Below are positions 53,833 to 63,224 of a stretch of 64,000 nucleotides of DNA, piece after piece. Position 1 is the stretch's first letter, and every line of letters begins with the position of its first letter. Source of the stretch: Bacteroidota bacterium (lineage in GTDB: Bacteria; Bacteroidota; Bacteroidia; Chitinophagales; Chitinophagaceae); the NCBI GenBank assembly GCA_020161435.1, contig JAIUNV010000003.1, positions 452,567 through 516,566 on the forward strand, written 5' to 3'. The position numbers were made by a program, and so were the translations under genes. The notes beneath the pieces are model-generated. The model was given only the letters and a program-made list of their open reading frames with translations, searched no databases and had not been told where the DNA came from.

Positions 53833-55740
53833 TTACCGCTGCACAAAACTGCCATCCGCCGTTTGCACAATCAGTTCTTCTTCCAGCAATTGCTGCAGGG
53901 CGGCATCAAATACCTGGCTGCTGATGTGCAGGCAACTGCGTCGCAACTGCAATGATGTAACCGGTTTGTGCAACAGCGCTACAATGCTGGCTTTAGCGGT
54001 TTGCAAAGCTTCGTTGCTGGCGGGTTGTTGCTTTGCCGCCAGGCAGTTGTCACAAATACCACAATCGGTAATATCGGTATCGCCAAAATACCGGCGGATA
54101 ATGCTGCTCCGACATTGCTGCTCAGCCCGTGCATACTCCACCATTGCTGCTATCTGCGCTTTGTACAACGCCTTGCGTTGCGCATACAATGCCGCATCAA
54201 TCACTACCTGTGCAGCGGGTACACGGTTGTATAAAAAATATAACTGTGGTGTATCCCGCAAGGGTTCGTATTCCAATACCTGATAGCCCGCCAGTTGTTT
54301 CAATTGCTGTTGTACAGCTTCTACCGAAATGCGTAAATACGAAGCGAGTTGTTTTTCGCGGATGCTCACAGGAAAATCAAGAATGCCTTCGTAAGTACGC
54401 AGCAGCAGTTTGATGAGTGGCTCCAGTGCAGGCTTGTCATTTTCCAACTGTTCTAAATACACCCGGCCCGCAGTAATTTGCACCCGGCTTGGAATGAACA
54501 CCTGTTCGGCAAAACTTACGTAGCCAGCGGTTTGCAAGGTTTGCAGGGCATGCATCACTTGCGTAGCATCCAGCTGAAAGCTGTCACAAAAGCGGGTCAA
54601 ATCGAACCCGAAATATTGCTGCTCTCCCTGCCCTACCGGTAGCTGCAAATAGTTGCCTATCTGCTGGTAAATGTTTTGTATTTGTGCAATGGGCAAAAAC
54701 TTTTGTTCGGGTAGTTGTTGCAACCGGTCCAGCTCTTCCAGATTGTACAGCAGCACGGCATAGGCCCGTTTGCCATCACGCCCCACCCGACCCGCCTCCT
54801 GATAGTAGGCTTCCAAACTATCGGGCACATCCATGTGTATCACGGCCCGTACATCTGGTTTGTCGATACCCATGCCAAAGGCATTGGTACACACCATTAC
54901 CCGCACTTTGTTTTGTATCCAGTCGTCTTGCCGGCTGCTGCGTTCTTCGCTGCTCAATCCTGCATGATAGTAGGAAGATGCAATGCCTTGCAGCTGCAAC
55001 AACTCTGCAATTTCACGGGTACGTTTTCTGTTGCGGCAATACACCAATGCCGTACCCGGCACCGACTGCAGCACCTGCAGCAACTTGTTTATTTTTTGCG
55101 GCAGCGCAAATGCACTGAACGATACATTGGGCCGTGCAAATGATTGCTGAAAATGCTGGCGGGCCATGGAGAACTGCAGCTTCTCCATTATGTCTTGCTG
55201 CACGGTAGGCGTGGCCGATGCCGTAAGTGCCAGTATGGGCACGGTAGGCAACTCTTCGCGGAGTTGTGCAATTTGCAAATAAGAGGGCCTGAAATCGTAG
55301 CCCCATTGCGATACGCAATGCGCTTCATCCACAGCTATCAGGTTGATGTCCATGGCGGGCAGGTACTCTTTGAAGAGATTTGTTTGCAACCGCTCCGGCG
55401 ATACATACAAAAATTTGAAGTGACCACTGGCTGCATTTTCCAGTGCCTTTTTTACTTCGAAAAAAGCCATGCCGCTATGGATAGCCAGTGCTGATACATT
55501 GCGCCGGTGCAGTTGTCGCACCTGGTCTTTCATGAGGGCTATGAGCGGGGTAACAACGATGCAAATACCAGGCATAGCCAAGGCCGGCACCTGATAACAA
55601 ACCGATTTACCGCCACCTGTTGGCAGCAGTGCCAGCGTATCATTGCAATCGAGTACCGATTCTATAATGGCCTGCTGCCCCGGCCGAAACTGATCGTACC
55701 CGAAAGTGGATTGTAAAATGGAATGAATGGAAGCGGACAT
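53833..55740 (-). CDS. recQ: RecQ-family ATP-dependent DNA helicase
   Basis: A 635-residue 3'-5' helicase. Walker A LLPTGGGKSVCYQVPA (about 41-56), motif II DEAHCVSQWGYDFRPSY and motif VI QEAGRVGRDGK are present. A zinc site includes CGICDNC (about 560). A winged-helix RQC-like end is seen but no HRDC domain. It repairs stalled forks and recombination intermediates. ATG 55740 is used; an in-frame TTG upstream is not. Confidence 0.93.
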   Translation of the reverse strand: MSASIHSILQSTFGYDQFRPGQQAIIESVLDCNDTLALLPTGGGKSVCYQVPALAMPGICIVVTPLIALMKDQVRQLHRRNVSALAIHSGMAFFEVKKALENAASGHFKFLYVSPERLQTNLFKEYLPAMDINLIAVDEAHCVSQWGYDFRPSYLQIAQLREELPTVPILALTASATPTVQQDIMEKLQFSMARQHFQQSFARPNVSFSAFALPQKINKLLQVLQSVPGTALVYCRNRKRTREIAELLQLQGIASSYYHAGLSSEERSSRQDDWIQNKVRVMVCTNAFGMGIDKPDVRAVIHMDVPDSLEAYYQEAGRVGRDGKRAYAVLLYNLEELDRLQQLPEQKFLPIAQIQNIYQQIGNYLQLPVGQGEQQYFGFDLTRFCDSFQLDATQVMHALQTLQTAGYVSFAEQVFIPSRVQITAGRVYLEQLENDKPALEPLIKLLLRTYEGILDFPVSIREKQLASYLRISVEAVQQQLKQLAGYQVLEYEPLRDTPQLYFLYNRVPAAQVVIDAALYAQRKALYKAQIAAMVEYARAEQQCRSSIIRRYFGDTDITDCGICDNCLAAKQQPASNEALQTAKASIVALLHKPVTSLQLRRSCLHISSQVFDAALQQLLEEELIVQTADGSFVQR

Positions 55741-55755
55741 GTAATCAGGGCTCAA

Positions 55756-55821
55756 TCAATAAGAGAGGCAGTTGTTGTAGAGCAAAATGTTGATGTCGGC
55801 AAGAAACTTACTTCCACTCAT
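55756..55821 (-). pseudogene. Truncated PIN-domain toxin remnant
   Basis: A 21-residue frame, MSGSKFLADINILLYNNCLSY, that resembles the first strand of PIN toxins (FLxDTNxLLY; here the T is I), then ends. The rest of the toxin (~110 residues) is missing. Its ATG overlaps the antitoxin stop as ATGA, the usual arrangement in vapBC-type loci. Confidence 0.6.
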
Positions 55822-55998
55822 TTCTTACTTTTTTTTTGATAAGCCAGTGGATTGGTTTCTTGAGGCTCCGCACCAAAGAAATCAGCCAGCGTTTTTTTCT
55901 GCTTTCCAAACTGCTGCTGCATAGCAACAGCTTGTTGTATCAAAGCGGCTTTCTTTTTCTTTGAATACTTCTTTGATTTCAATCACCATACCATTCAT
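55818..55998 (-). pseudogene. Frameshifted antitoxin remnant (DUF2281-like)
   Basis: Translation runs MNGMVIEIKEVFKEKE, then a +1 shift in an A-rich run, and continues in the next frame as KAALIQQAVAMQQQ and DFFGAEPQETNPLAYQKK before a TGA. The length (181 bases) is one base too many for a single frame. The partner is the truncated PIN toxin. It lies 20 bases after the CopA stop. Confidence 0.6.
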
Positions 55999-56018
55999 TT
56001 GCTCACAAATTACAACTT

Positions 56019-58145
56019 CTACTTCAACTTTCTGACGCCCAGCCACAGGCTGTTGATGGCCAGCACCACATCGCTACCGCCCATAATGAGGGCACCGAGT
56101 GTTGGATGCAAAAAGCCAAATGCCGCTACAGGTATAGCAATGCTGTTGTAGAAAAATGCCCAGAACAAATTGCTCTTTACCGTGCCATAGGTAAGCTTAC
56201 CCAACTGCATGGCTTTGGGCAGGTTTTTCAGTCCGTGGCTGGTGAGCACCACCCCCGCACTTTGTATGGCCAGCTGCGATGCTTCGCTCAATGAAACACT
56301 GATGGTAGCCTTTGCCAAAGCCGGTGCATCGTTGATGCCATCGCCTACCATTACGGTGGGTTTGGCTGCTACCAGCTCATCAATGATCTGCAATTTTTCT
56401 GCAGGGCTTTTGGCTGCATGCACTACATCAATACCCAGTGCGTTAGCTACCACAGCGCATTTTTCTTCACTGTCCCCACTCAGCAAAATGGTAGTGATGC
56501 CTTGTGCTTTGCAATAGTTGATGACGTCTTTTGCCTCGGGCCGTATTTCGTCTTCAATATCAATCCAACCAATGAGTGCATCGTTTTTAGTTACATACAA
56601 ACTATGGATTTGTGCAGGCACTTCTTTCAATATTTTGGCCGAACCAATGCGGTACACATTGCCCTCATTATCGGCGGCTTTCATGCCCTCGCCTTTTACT
56701 TCTTCTACCTGCTGCAAACGAATGGCATCTTTACTGCGCCAGGCATCCGCAATGCTTTTGGCAATGGGGTGATTAGAAAATTTCTCGAGTGAAAACACCA
56801 GCTTTTTAAATGCAGCTTCATCACCTTCGAGTGCTGCAAATGCGGCAATGGAAAACTTGCCCGATGTAAGGGTTCCTGTTTTATCAAACACCATCTGGCG
56901 AATGTCTTTAAACAGCTCCATGCGTTTTACATCGGTGTACAAAATGCCGTAGCGGGCTGCACGGCCAAGGCCTACTGCAATAGCGGCCGGCGTAGCCAAG
57001 CCCATGGCACAAGGACAGGCAATCACCAACACGGCTACACAGCGCATCAAACTTTCTTTGAAGGTTTGCTCACCAATGAAGTAGTTACCCAACAAGGTAA
57101 TCAAGGCAATGCCCAACACAATAGGAATAAAAATGCCGCTGATTTTATCGGCCAGCTGTTGCACCGGTGGTTTTTCTGTCTGGGCTTTCTTCATCATTTC
57201 CTGAATGCCGCTCATCACCGTGTCTTTACCCACCGCCGTTACATAGGCTTTCAGGTTACCATTTACCACTACACTTCCGCCCACCAATACATCACCCTGT
57301 TTTTTTAATACGGGTGTGGCTTCACCACTCAGCAAAGCTTCACTTACTTCGGCTTCACCACTTAGCATTTTGCAGTCGGCGGGCACTTGTTCACCGGTAC
57401 GTATCAAAATCAAATCGCCGGTACGCAAAGCCGTGCTATCCACCTCAAATACTTGTTCCTGATGCTGATCGTCGTAGGCAATCATGTTAGCTTTTACTAC
57501 CTGCGTTTTGGTGAGTTCCTTGATGACTTTTTGCGTACGGTTTACACTCACATCTTCCAGCCAGTTGCCAAAAAATACAATGGTGATAATGCTGGCGGCT
57601 GTTTCAAAAAACAGGAAGTCTTCGGGCTTCGGAGTAAACAACCCATAGGTACTATATGCAAATGCCGACAAAGAGCCAATGGTAATGAGCACATCCATGT
57701 TGGGAACGCCACTGCGAATGGAGTTGAAGGCGCTTTTACCAAAATACTCCATGCCAATTACAAACACAGGCAAGGCCAATCCAAACTGCACCCAGGGCTG
57801 CATCAGCCAATGCACATGCACACCAGGAATCATGTGCAGCATCAGCAGCAATGTAAACGGAAGGCTTATCCAAAAGCGCAGCATGTATTTGCTCATGCTG
57901 CCATGCTTGTGGCCGTGGTGGCTATGGTCGTGAGCCGCTTCACCACTGTGCACTTTATAGCCCAATCCTTCTACTTTTTTAATCAGCTCTGTTTCTACTG
58001 CGGCATCTACCGTTTCAAAACTTACATCGCCGCTAATAGCATTGACTGAAATATTCGTCATGCCTTTATTGGCCAGTGTTTTATTGATACTCAGTGCACA
58101 GTTGGCACAGGTCATTCCATCTACTTTCCACGCTATTTTTTCCAT
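56019..58145 (-). CDS. copA: Copper-translocating P-type ATPase
   Basis: A 708-residue inner-membrane pump exporting Cu(I). An N-terminal metal-binding domain carries GMTCANC (Cys13, Cys16), followed by a His-rich stretch (HDHSHHGHKHGS). The membrane CPC motif is in IACPCAMGLATP, and the phosphorylated Asp is in FDKTGTLTSG. NHPIAKS and VGDGINDAPALAKATIS are also seen. The CPC motif and single N-terminal domain indicate a P1B-1 copper ATPase. Confidence 0.93.
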   Translation of the reverse strand: MEKIAWKVDGMTCANCALSINKTLANKGMTNISVNAISGDVSFETVDAAVETELIKKVEGLGYKVHSGEAAHDHSHHGHKHGSMSKYMLRFWISLPFTLLLMLHMIPGVHVHWLMQPWVQFGLALPVFVIGMEYFGKSAFNSIRSGVPNMDVLITIGSLSAFAYSTYGLFTPKPEDFLFFETAASIITIVFFGNWLEDVSVNRTQKVIKELTKTQVVKANMIAYDDQHQEQVFEVDSTALRTGDLILIRTGEQVPADCKMLSGEAEVSEALLSGEATPVLKKQGDVLVGGSVVVNGNLKAYVTAVGKDTVMSGIQEMMKKAQTEKPPVQQLADKISGIFIPIVLGIALITLLGNYFIGEQTFKESLMRCVAVLVIACPCAMGLATPAAIAVGLGRAARYGILYTDVKRMELFKDIRQMVFDKTGTLTSGKFSIAAFAALEGDEAAFKKLVFSLEKFSNHPIAKSIADAWRSKDAIRLQQVEEVKGEGMKAADNEGNVYRIGSAKILKEVPAQIHSLYVTKNDALIGWIDIEDEIRPEAKDVINYCKAQGITTILLSGDSEEKCAVVANALGIDVVHAAKSPAEKLQIIDELVAAKPTVMVGDGINDAPALAKATISVSLSEASQLAIQSAGVVLTSHGLKNLPKAMQLGKLTYGTVKSNLFWAFFYNSIAIPVAAFGFLHPTLGALIMGGSDVVLAINSLWLGVRKLK

Positions 58146-58334
58146 ACGTCATCCTCAACTGCGCATGGCTGAATTGCTCATGCCACATGTTGCAAATTTA
58201 CCCCTTCCTGTTGCAAAAAAGCTGTCAAACATGGGCGATTACTGCAACGCCGTGGCAGATGCACCACATTTATCCGTATTTCGAAAAAGCGGAGGCTCAA
58301 TCATTTACCCGCATTTTCTACCGAAATTGCACCC

Positions 58335-58754
58335 ATGGAATTGCTGTACCAACAACACGAAATTCAAAAGGCTGCGCAATGGCTGCTGCAACAGGCAGGC
58401 CACCGCAAAGTGCTGGCTTTTTTTGCGCCCATGGGTGCCGGCAAAACCACGCTGAGTGCGGCGCTGTTGCAACTGCTGGGCAGCACCGACCATGCGGGCA
58501 GTCCTACCTTTTCCATTATCAATGAATACGTCCTTCCCAACGGCGAAACCTTGTACCACATGGATTGGTACCGCCTGCGGGATGAAGAAGAAGCCATAGC
58601 CGCCGGCGTAGAAGATGCCCTGTACAGTGGCCACCGCTGCCTGGTAGAGTGGCCCGAAAAAGCCCCCGGCCTGCTGCCGCTCGATACACTTTCGGTACGC
58701 ATAGAGCCGGTAGATGAAGAAAGCCGTCGCTTAGTTGTGCTGGCAGAACAGTAA
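58335..58754 (+). CDS. tsaE: tRNA threonylcarbamoyladenosine ATPase TsaE
   Basis: A 139-residue ATPase with P-loop MGAGKTTLSAAL (about 34-45), SPTFSIINEY and HMDWYRLRDEEE. It helps TsaB-TsaD make t6A37 in tRNAs that read ANN codons. Length fits the family. Divergent from copA, with 189 bases between them that hold no other gene. Confidence 0.92.
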   Translation: MELLYQQHEIQKAAQWLLQQAGHRKVLAFFAPMGAGKTTLSAALLQLLGSTDHAGSPTFSIINEYVLPNGETLYHMDWYRLRDEEEAIAAGVEDALYSGHRCLVEWPEKAPGLLPLDTLSVRIEPVDEESRRLVVLAEQ

Positions 58755-58815
58755 TTTTATAGCCCTGCGGGAAATAGTCCGCAACCCATCACCAACATTT
58801 TAGTCAACCGTCGCC

Positions 58816-60015
58816 ATGTCGAAACCAATCATTAGCGGATCGTTCAACTACGAAACACTCGAAGAAACCCTCGATATTAAAGCCAAGGGTGCCGACTTAT
58901 TTATTGGTGTGCCCAAAGAACATGCCTTTCAGGAAAACCGCGTAGGCCTCATACCCGAAGCCGTAGGTGTACTCGTAGCCAATGGCCACGATGTGTGGGT
59001 AGAAACAAAAGCCGGTGCCGAAAGCGGCTACCACGACAAAGACTACGCCGAGGCAGGTGCCAAAATAAAATACGATCACAAGGAAATTTACAACTGCGAT
59101 ATACTGGTGAAAAGTGCCCCGGTAGTGGATGATGACCTGCCCCTGCTGAAGCCCAACCAGATTGTGATTTCGCCTATTCACCTGAGTGTGATGAAGGCTT
59201 CCATTTTGCAAAGCATGATGGATAAAAAAATAACCGGCCTCAGTTTTGAAAACCTGAAAGACGACAGCGGCACATACCCCATTGTACGCAGCATGAGCGA
59301 AATAGCCGGCAGTGCCAGCATGCTCATTGGTGGTCATTACCTCAGTCAGGGCAAAGGCATTTTGCTGGGCGGCATTAGCGGCATACCGCCTACCAAGGTC
59401 ATTATTTTGGGCGCCGGGGTAGTGGGCGAATTTGCAGCCCGTGCAGCCCTTGCCATGGGCAGCAGTGTAAAAGTGTTCGACAATAACGTGTACCGATTGA
59501 AGCGGCTGCAAGACACACTCGGTCATCGGGTGTGGACCTCAGTAATAGAACCTAAAATTTTGGCTAAGCAACTCAAGACCTGCGAAATAGCCATTGGCGC
59601 ATTGGGCTCTGCCAATGGCCGTACACCTGTAGTAGTAAGCGAAGACATGGTAGCCAACATGCGCCCCGGTAGTGTGATTATTGATGTAAGTGTAGACCGT
59701 GGCGGGTGCTTTGAAACCTGTGAAATAACCAGCCACGAACGCCCCACGTTTATTAAGCACGGGGTAATACACTATTGTGTGCCCAACATACCGAGCGGCT
59801 ATGGCCGTACTGCCAGCCATGCGGTGAGTAATGTGCTCATGCCCTTGCTGCTCAACATAGCCGATGCCGGCGGTTTAGATACTTACGTGTGGAATAATTT
59901 CAACATCCGTACCGGCATTTACATGTTCAAAGGAGCCCTCACCAATTTTCATTTAAGCGAACGCTTCGAACTCAAATACACCGACCTGAATTTGCTGATG
60001 GCGAGTATGGGTTAG
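58816..60015 (+). CDS. ald: Alanine dehydrogenase
   Basis: A 399-residue NAD-dependent enzyme interconverting L-alanine and pyruvate plus ammonia. The N-terminal signature GVPKEHAFQENRVGLIPEAV and the Rossmann motif ILGAGVVGEFAARAALAMG (about 197-215) are clear. It resembles the Bacteroidota alanine dehydrogenases and also the alpha subunit of transhydrogenase, but no PntB is next to it. It follows tsaE by 61 bases. Confidence 0.88.
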   Translation: MSKPIISGSFNYETLEETLDIKAKGADLFIGVPKEHAFQENRVGLIPEAVGVLVANGHDVWVETKAGAESGYHDKDYAEAGAKIKYDHKEIYNCDILVKSAPVVDDDLPLLKPNQIVISPIHLSVMKASILQSMMDKKITGLSFENLKDDSGTYPIVRSMSEIAGSASMLIGGHYLSQGKGILLGGISGIPPTKVIILGAGVVGEFAARAALAMGSSVKVFDNNVYRLKRLQDTLGHRVWTSVIEPKILAKQLKTCEIAIGALGSANGRTPVVVSEDMVANMRPGSVIIDVSVDRGGCFETCEITSHERPTFIKHGVIHYCVPNIPSGYGRTASHAVSNVLMPLLLNIADAGGLDTYVWNNFNIRTGIYMFKGALTNFHLSERFELKYTDLNLLMASMG

Positions 60016-60016
60016 G

Positions 60017-60388
60017 CTATTTTTTCTTGGTTGGTTTACTCAAATTTTCCAGCAACCGATACTTGGTGATCTGTGCTACCAACCGCTTGGGTATGGGCTT
60101 GCTCAGCGGAAATTGTATAGCACCTTTTGAGGTAGTATACACTTGCAGTTCATCGGCAAACGCTTGTATGCCAGATGATGTTGGGTAAAACCCGATGTGC
60201 TTTTTTTGCGCTGCAAAATACACCAACACTCCAGCCTGTTTGTAGGCCGGCATACAGTAGCTGATGCACTCTTCTGCCAGCGGTACAGCCTTGCGAATCA
60301 CCTGCCGCATCGTCTGCAATTTTGCTTGCACCTCCGGCACCTGGTCGGCTATGTACTCATCCACCGAGGTATATTTTTTGTTAATCAT
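60017..60388 (-). CDS. DUF1801 / iron-chaperone-like protein
   Basis: A 123-residue protein with the DUF1801 pattern: VDEYIADQVPEVQAKLQTMRQVIRKAVPLAEECISYCMPAYK, then FYPTSSGIQAFADEL. The family includes the YdhG/frataxin-like fold, with unclear function. ATG 60388 is preferred over 60445. It converges with the alanine dehydrogenase gene. Confidence 0.8.
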   Translation of the reverse strand: MINKKYTSVDEYIADQVPEVQAKLQTMRQVIRKAVPLAEECISYCMPAYKQAGVLVYFAAQKKHIGFYPTSSGIQAFADELQVYTTSKGAIQFPLSKPIPKRLVAQITKYRLLENLSKPTKKK

Positions 60389-60652
60389 GACCAACCCTTT
60401 TATAGCGGGTAATTTAATCATTCCATTGCTGCTTGCTTCATACACACCAATAAAACTTTAACAACTAAAGAATTAGTTATTTCACTAAGAAATTAGTTAT
60501 ATTCGGTTTGGAATTCCAATCGGGTGGTTGCAAACGCCCGAAAAAAAGTACGAAGTACGAAACAGGAAGTGCGAAGGAAAACATTTGAAAATGCAACAAC
60601 AACTTCTTGCAACCACATGTGTTATGCCGACGCCTTTTAGTAAAATGAAACC

Positions 60653-61024
60653 ATGGCAAAATCAACCGTAAAGACACTGACCAAGGCCGAAGAACAGGTA
60701 ATGCATGCCCTGTGGCAAATAGGCGAAGGCTTTTTAAAAGACATTATAGAAGCCATGCCGGCACCACAGCCGCACAGCAATACAGTGGCTACGCTGCTCA
60801 AAATTTTGATGGACAAAGGCTTTGTAACCTCACAAGCCGTAGGGCGCAACAACCTGTACCAGCCAATCATGAGCAAAGCGCAATACAGCAAGCAAAGCCT
60901 GGGCTCATTGGTAAGCAGCTATTTTGATGGCTCATACAGCAGTGCCGTCAGCTTTTTAGTAGACCAAAAAAAGCTGAGTGTGCAAGACCTCGAAATGTTG
61001 TTGAAGGAACTCAAAAACAAGTAG
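60653..61024 (+). CDS. BlaI/MecI-family repressor
   Basis: A 123-residue winged-helix repressor. LTKAEEQVMHALWQIGEGFLKDI and VATLLKILMDKGFVTSQAVGRNNLYQP are typical of the family. It probably controls the next gene and itself, and is released when cut by the M56 sensor. The 207 bases upstream contain paired GAATTAGTTAT and GAAATTAGTTAT repeats, which may be the operator. Confidence 0.88.
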   Translation: MAKSTVKTLTKAEEQVMHALWQIGEGFLKDIIEAMPAPQPHSNTVATLLKILMDKGFVTSQAVGRNNLYQPIMSKAQYSKQSLGSLVSSYFDGSYSSAVSFLVDQKKLSVQDLEMLLKELKNK

Positions 61025-61027
61025 CCT

Positions 61028-63097
61028 ATGCATCCGGTATTGGTATACCTCTTGAAAATGCTGCTCTGCAGTGCCATACTATTGGGCTATTACTGGGTAG
61101 CCTTGCGCAACGAACGGTTTCATCAATGGAACAGGTTTTACCTGCTGAGTGCCATGCTGCTGAGTGTGCTGGTACCATTGATGAACATACCGCTGCTGCA
61201 ACCGGCCAAGCCAACCGCTGTGGTAGATATGGTAGCAGCCTTGCCCTGGAACAATGTGGTGTTGAAGTATCAACCCAACACTGCCTGGGGCTGGAAGGAA
61301 TATGCCAGTTTGAGCATGCTCATCGTATCGGGCTTGCTACTGCTGCATTTGCTGCGCAGTGTATGGAAGGTGGTGCGTTTGTACTGGCGCAATACACCCA
61401 CTTATTTTCACGAAGTAAGTGTGGTGATTACAGAAGAACCTTCAGCACCCTTTTCATTTTTTAAGTGGCTGTTTTGGCGCAGCGATATCGACCCCGATAG
61501 CAGCAATGGCCAACGCATGCTGCAGCATGAACTCACCCACATCCACGAAAAACACAGTGCCGATAAATTGTTTGCCGAACTGCTCTTGATTGTGTTTTGG
61601 ATGAACCCGTTTTTTTGGTTGATGCGCCGCGAATTGTATGCCATCCACGAATTTTTAGCCGATCAGCAAGCTATTGAGCGTTATGATGGCGCCGCGTTTG
61701 CCGCCATGATATTGCAAGCGGCCACCGGCACACCCGCACCTGCACTCAGCAATCCCTTTTTTACTGCTCATCTCAAAAGAAGATTACACATGATAACCGC
61801 TTCTCATGAACCGAAATACAGTTACCTGCGCCGCATCAGCGGACTGGTGCTGATGATTACTACTGCCGCCGTATTAGTTGTAAGTATTGATAAGGCTTAT
61901 GCGCAAGACAAAAAGAAAGGACCGCCACCTCCACCGCCACCCAAGGCACCAGCAGCTACGGTCAAAAAACAATGGATAGCTATACCAGATAGCACCCGCA
62001 AGGCAGAAGTGATTGAAAAAAACGGCCTCCCTTACATCATATACGAAATGAAAGATGGTCGACAATTCACGTACCAATTGGATACTGCCATCAAAAAGGG
62101 CTATTTTATTCCACCACCTCCTCCACCAACTGCACCCAAAGCACCGGCTGTGCCTGCTGAGCAACCCACAACGCTCAAGCTCACTGGCATGGGCAGCGAT
62201 CCTGAAAAACAACCCTTGGTGATTTATGCAGGCTTAGAAATTACGCAAGCTCAACTACAACAAATCGATCCCAATACCATTGCCAGTATTGATGTGCTGA
62301 AAGGCGAAAGTGCTACGAAGCTGTATGGTGAAAAAGGGAAGAATGGGGTAATTATGATTCAGCCAAAAACGGTAGCCGGAGCTATGCAAAATGAAGTGGT
62401 GGTTCAAGGTAAACCACTCACAAAAAACAGCAAGCCGGCAACAGCCAGCAACGGACCAGGTGAAGTAGTAGTGGTGGGCTATGGCAAACCAAGTGTACAA
62501 GTGCAGGGGCAGACTACAACCCTTCATGCAGATGAAGTAGTAGTCACCGGTTATCCATCTGCCAAAAGTAAACCAACAGTTGTACTGCGTGGTGAGGCCA
62601 CTTCAGGCAATATGCCAGCGCTTATTTTTCTGGATGGCAAACGTATTACCGCAGCAGAAATGCAACAGATTTCTCCCGACCAAATTGGCAGCATCAATGT
62701 ATTGAAAGATGGTACAGCAGTAGCCAAGTATGGTGCAGAAGCAGAGAAAGGGGTGATAGAAATTTACAGCAAAAAAGCTGGTACTGTGTTCTCTGAAACT
62801 GAGACACCACCTACCTTTCCGGGCAACTACGATGGTTGGAGAAGATACCTGGAGCGGAATTTACAATACCCGAATGAAGCTCAAGAAAAAGGCATACAGG
62901 GTAAAGTAGTAGTACAGTTTGTAGTGGATACAGAAGGTAACCTTTCTGACATTTATGCTATGAACGACCCTGGTGGCGGTTTGGCGCAAGAAGCGGTACG
63001 CATTATTAAATCCGGCCCCAAGTGGGTACCTGCTGTACAAAACGGACAAAAAGTAGTAGCACGTACTTCGCAAACCATTACTTTCCGTTTGGAGTAA
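61028..63097 (+). CDS. M56 (BlaR1-like) metallopeptidase fused to plug-like repeats and TonB C-terminus
   Basis: A 689-residue membrane protein. N-terminal helices and a zinc motif HELTHIHEKHSADK (about 167-180) are of the M56/BlaR1 type. A Pro-rich linker follows, then two TonB-plug-like repeats (SIDVLKGESATKLYGEKGKNGVI and SINVLKDGTAVAKYGAEAEKGVI, divided here by linker). The C-terminus is a TonB energy-transducer domain (PNEAQEKGIQGKVVVQFVVD..). It lies three bases after the BlaI gene, so it likely senses a signal and cuts the repressor. A terminator follows. Confidence 0.88.
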   Translation: MHPVLVYLLKMLLCSAILLGYYWVALRNERFHQWNRFYLLSAMLLSVLVPLMNIPLLQPAKPTAVVDMVAALPWNNVVLKYQPNTAWGWKEYASLSMLIVSGLLLLHLLRSVWKVVRLYWRNTPTYFHEVSVVITEEPSAPFSFFKWLFWRSDIDPDSSNGQRMLQHELTHIHEKHSADKLFAELLLIVFWMNPFFWLMRRELYAIHEFLADQQAIERYDGAAFAAMILQAATGTPAPALSNPFFTAHLKRRLHMITASHEPKYSYLRRISGLVLMITTAAVLVVSIDKAYAQDKKKGPPPPPPPKAPAATVKKQWIAIPDSTRKAEVIEKNGLPYIIYEMKDGRQFTYQLDTAIKKGYFIPPPPPPTAPKAPAVPAEQPTTLKLTGMGSDPEKQPLVIYAGLEITQAQLQQIDPNTIASIDVLKGESATKLYGEKGKNGVIMIQPKTVAGAMQNEVVVQGKPLTKNSKPATASNGPGEVVVVGYGKPSVQVQGQTTTLHADEVVVTGYPSAKSKPTVVLRGEATSGNMPALIFLDGKRITAAEMQQISPDQIGSINVLKDGTAVAKYGAEAEKGVIEIYSKKAGTVFSETETPPTFPGNYDGWRRYLERNLQYPNEAQEKGIQGKVVVQFVVDTEGNLSDIYAMNDPGGGLAQEAVRIIKSGPKWVPAVQNGQKVVARTSQTITFRLE

Positions 63098-63121
63098 TCC
63101 TGTCATCTCTATTCTAATGCA

Positions 63122-63156
63122 TATAAAAGGGACCGCATGATGTGGTCCCTTTTATA
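63122..63156 (+). terminator. Terminator after the M56-TonB gene
   Basis: 13-bp perfect arms TATAAAAGGGACC / GGTCCCTTTTATA with a nine-base loop. It could act on both strands. Confidence 0.82.
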
Positions 63157-63224
63157 TTATGGTTACATCAAATCACTTGGTACTCTTCGTGTTTTACTTT
63201 GTGCCTTCATGGTTCAAAAAATCG

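Noticed and set aside
55756-55821. Functional small toxin
   Set aside because: Only the first strand of a PIN domain is present, without the catalytic acidic residues needed later in the sequence.
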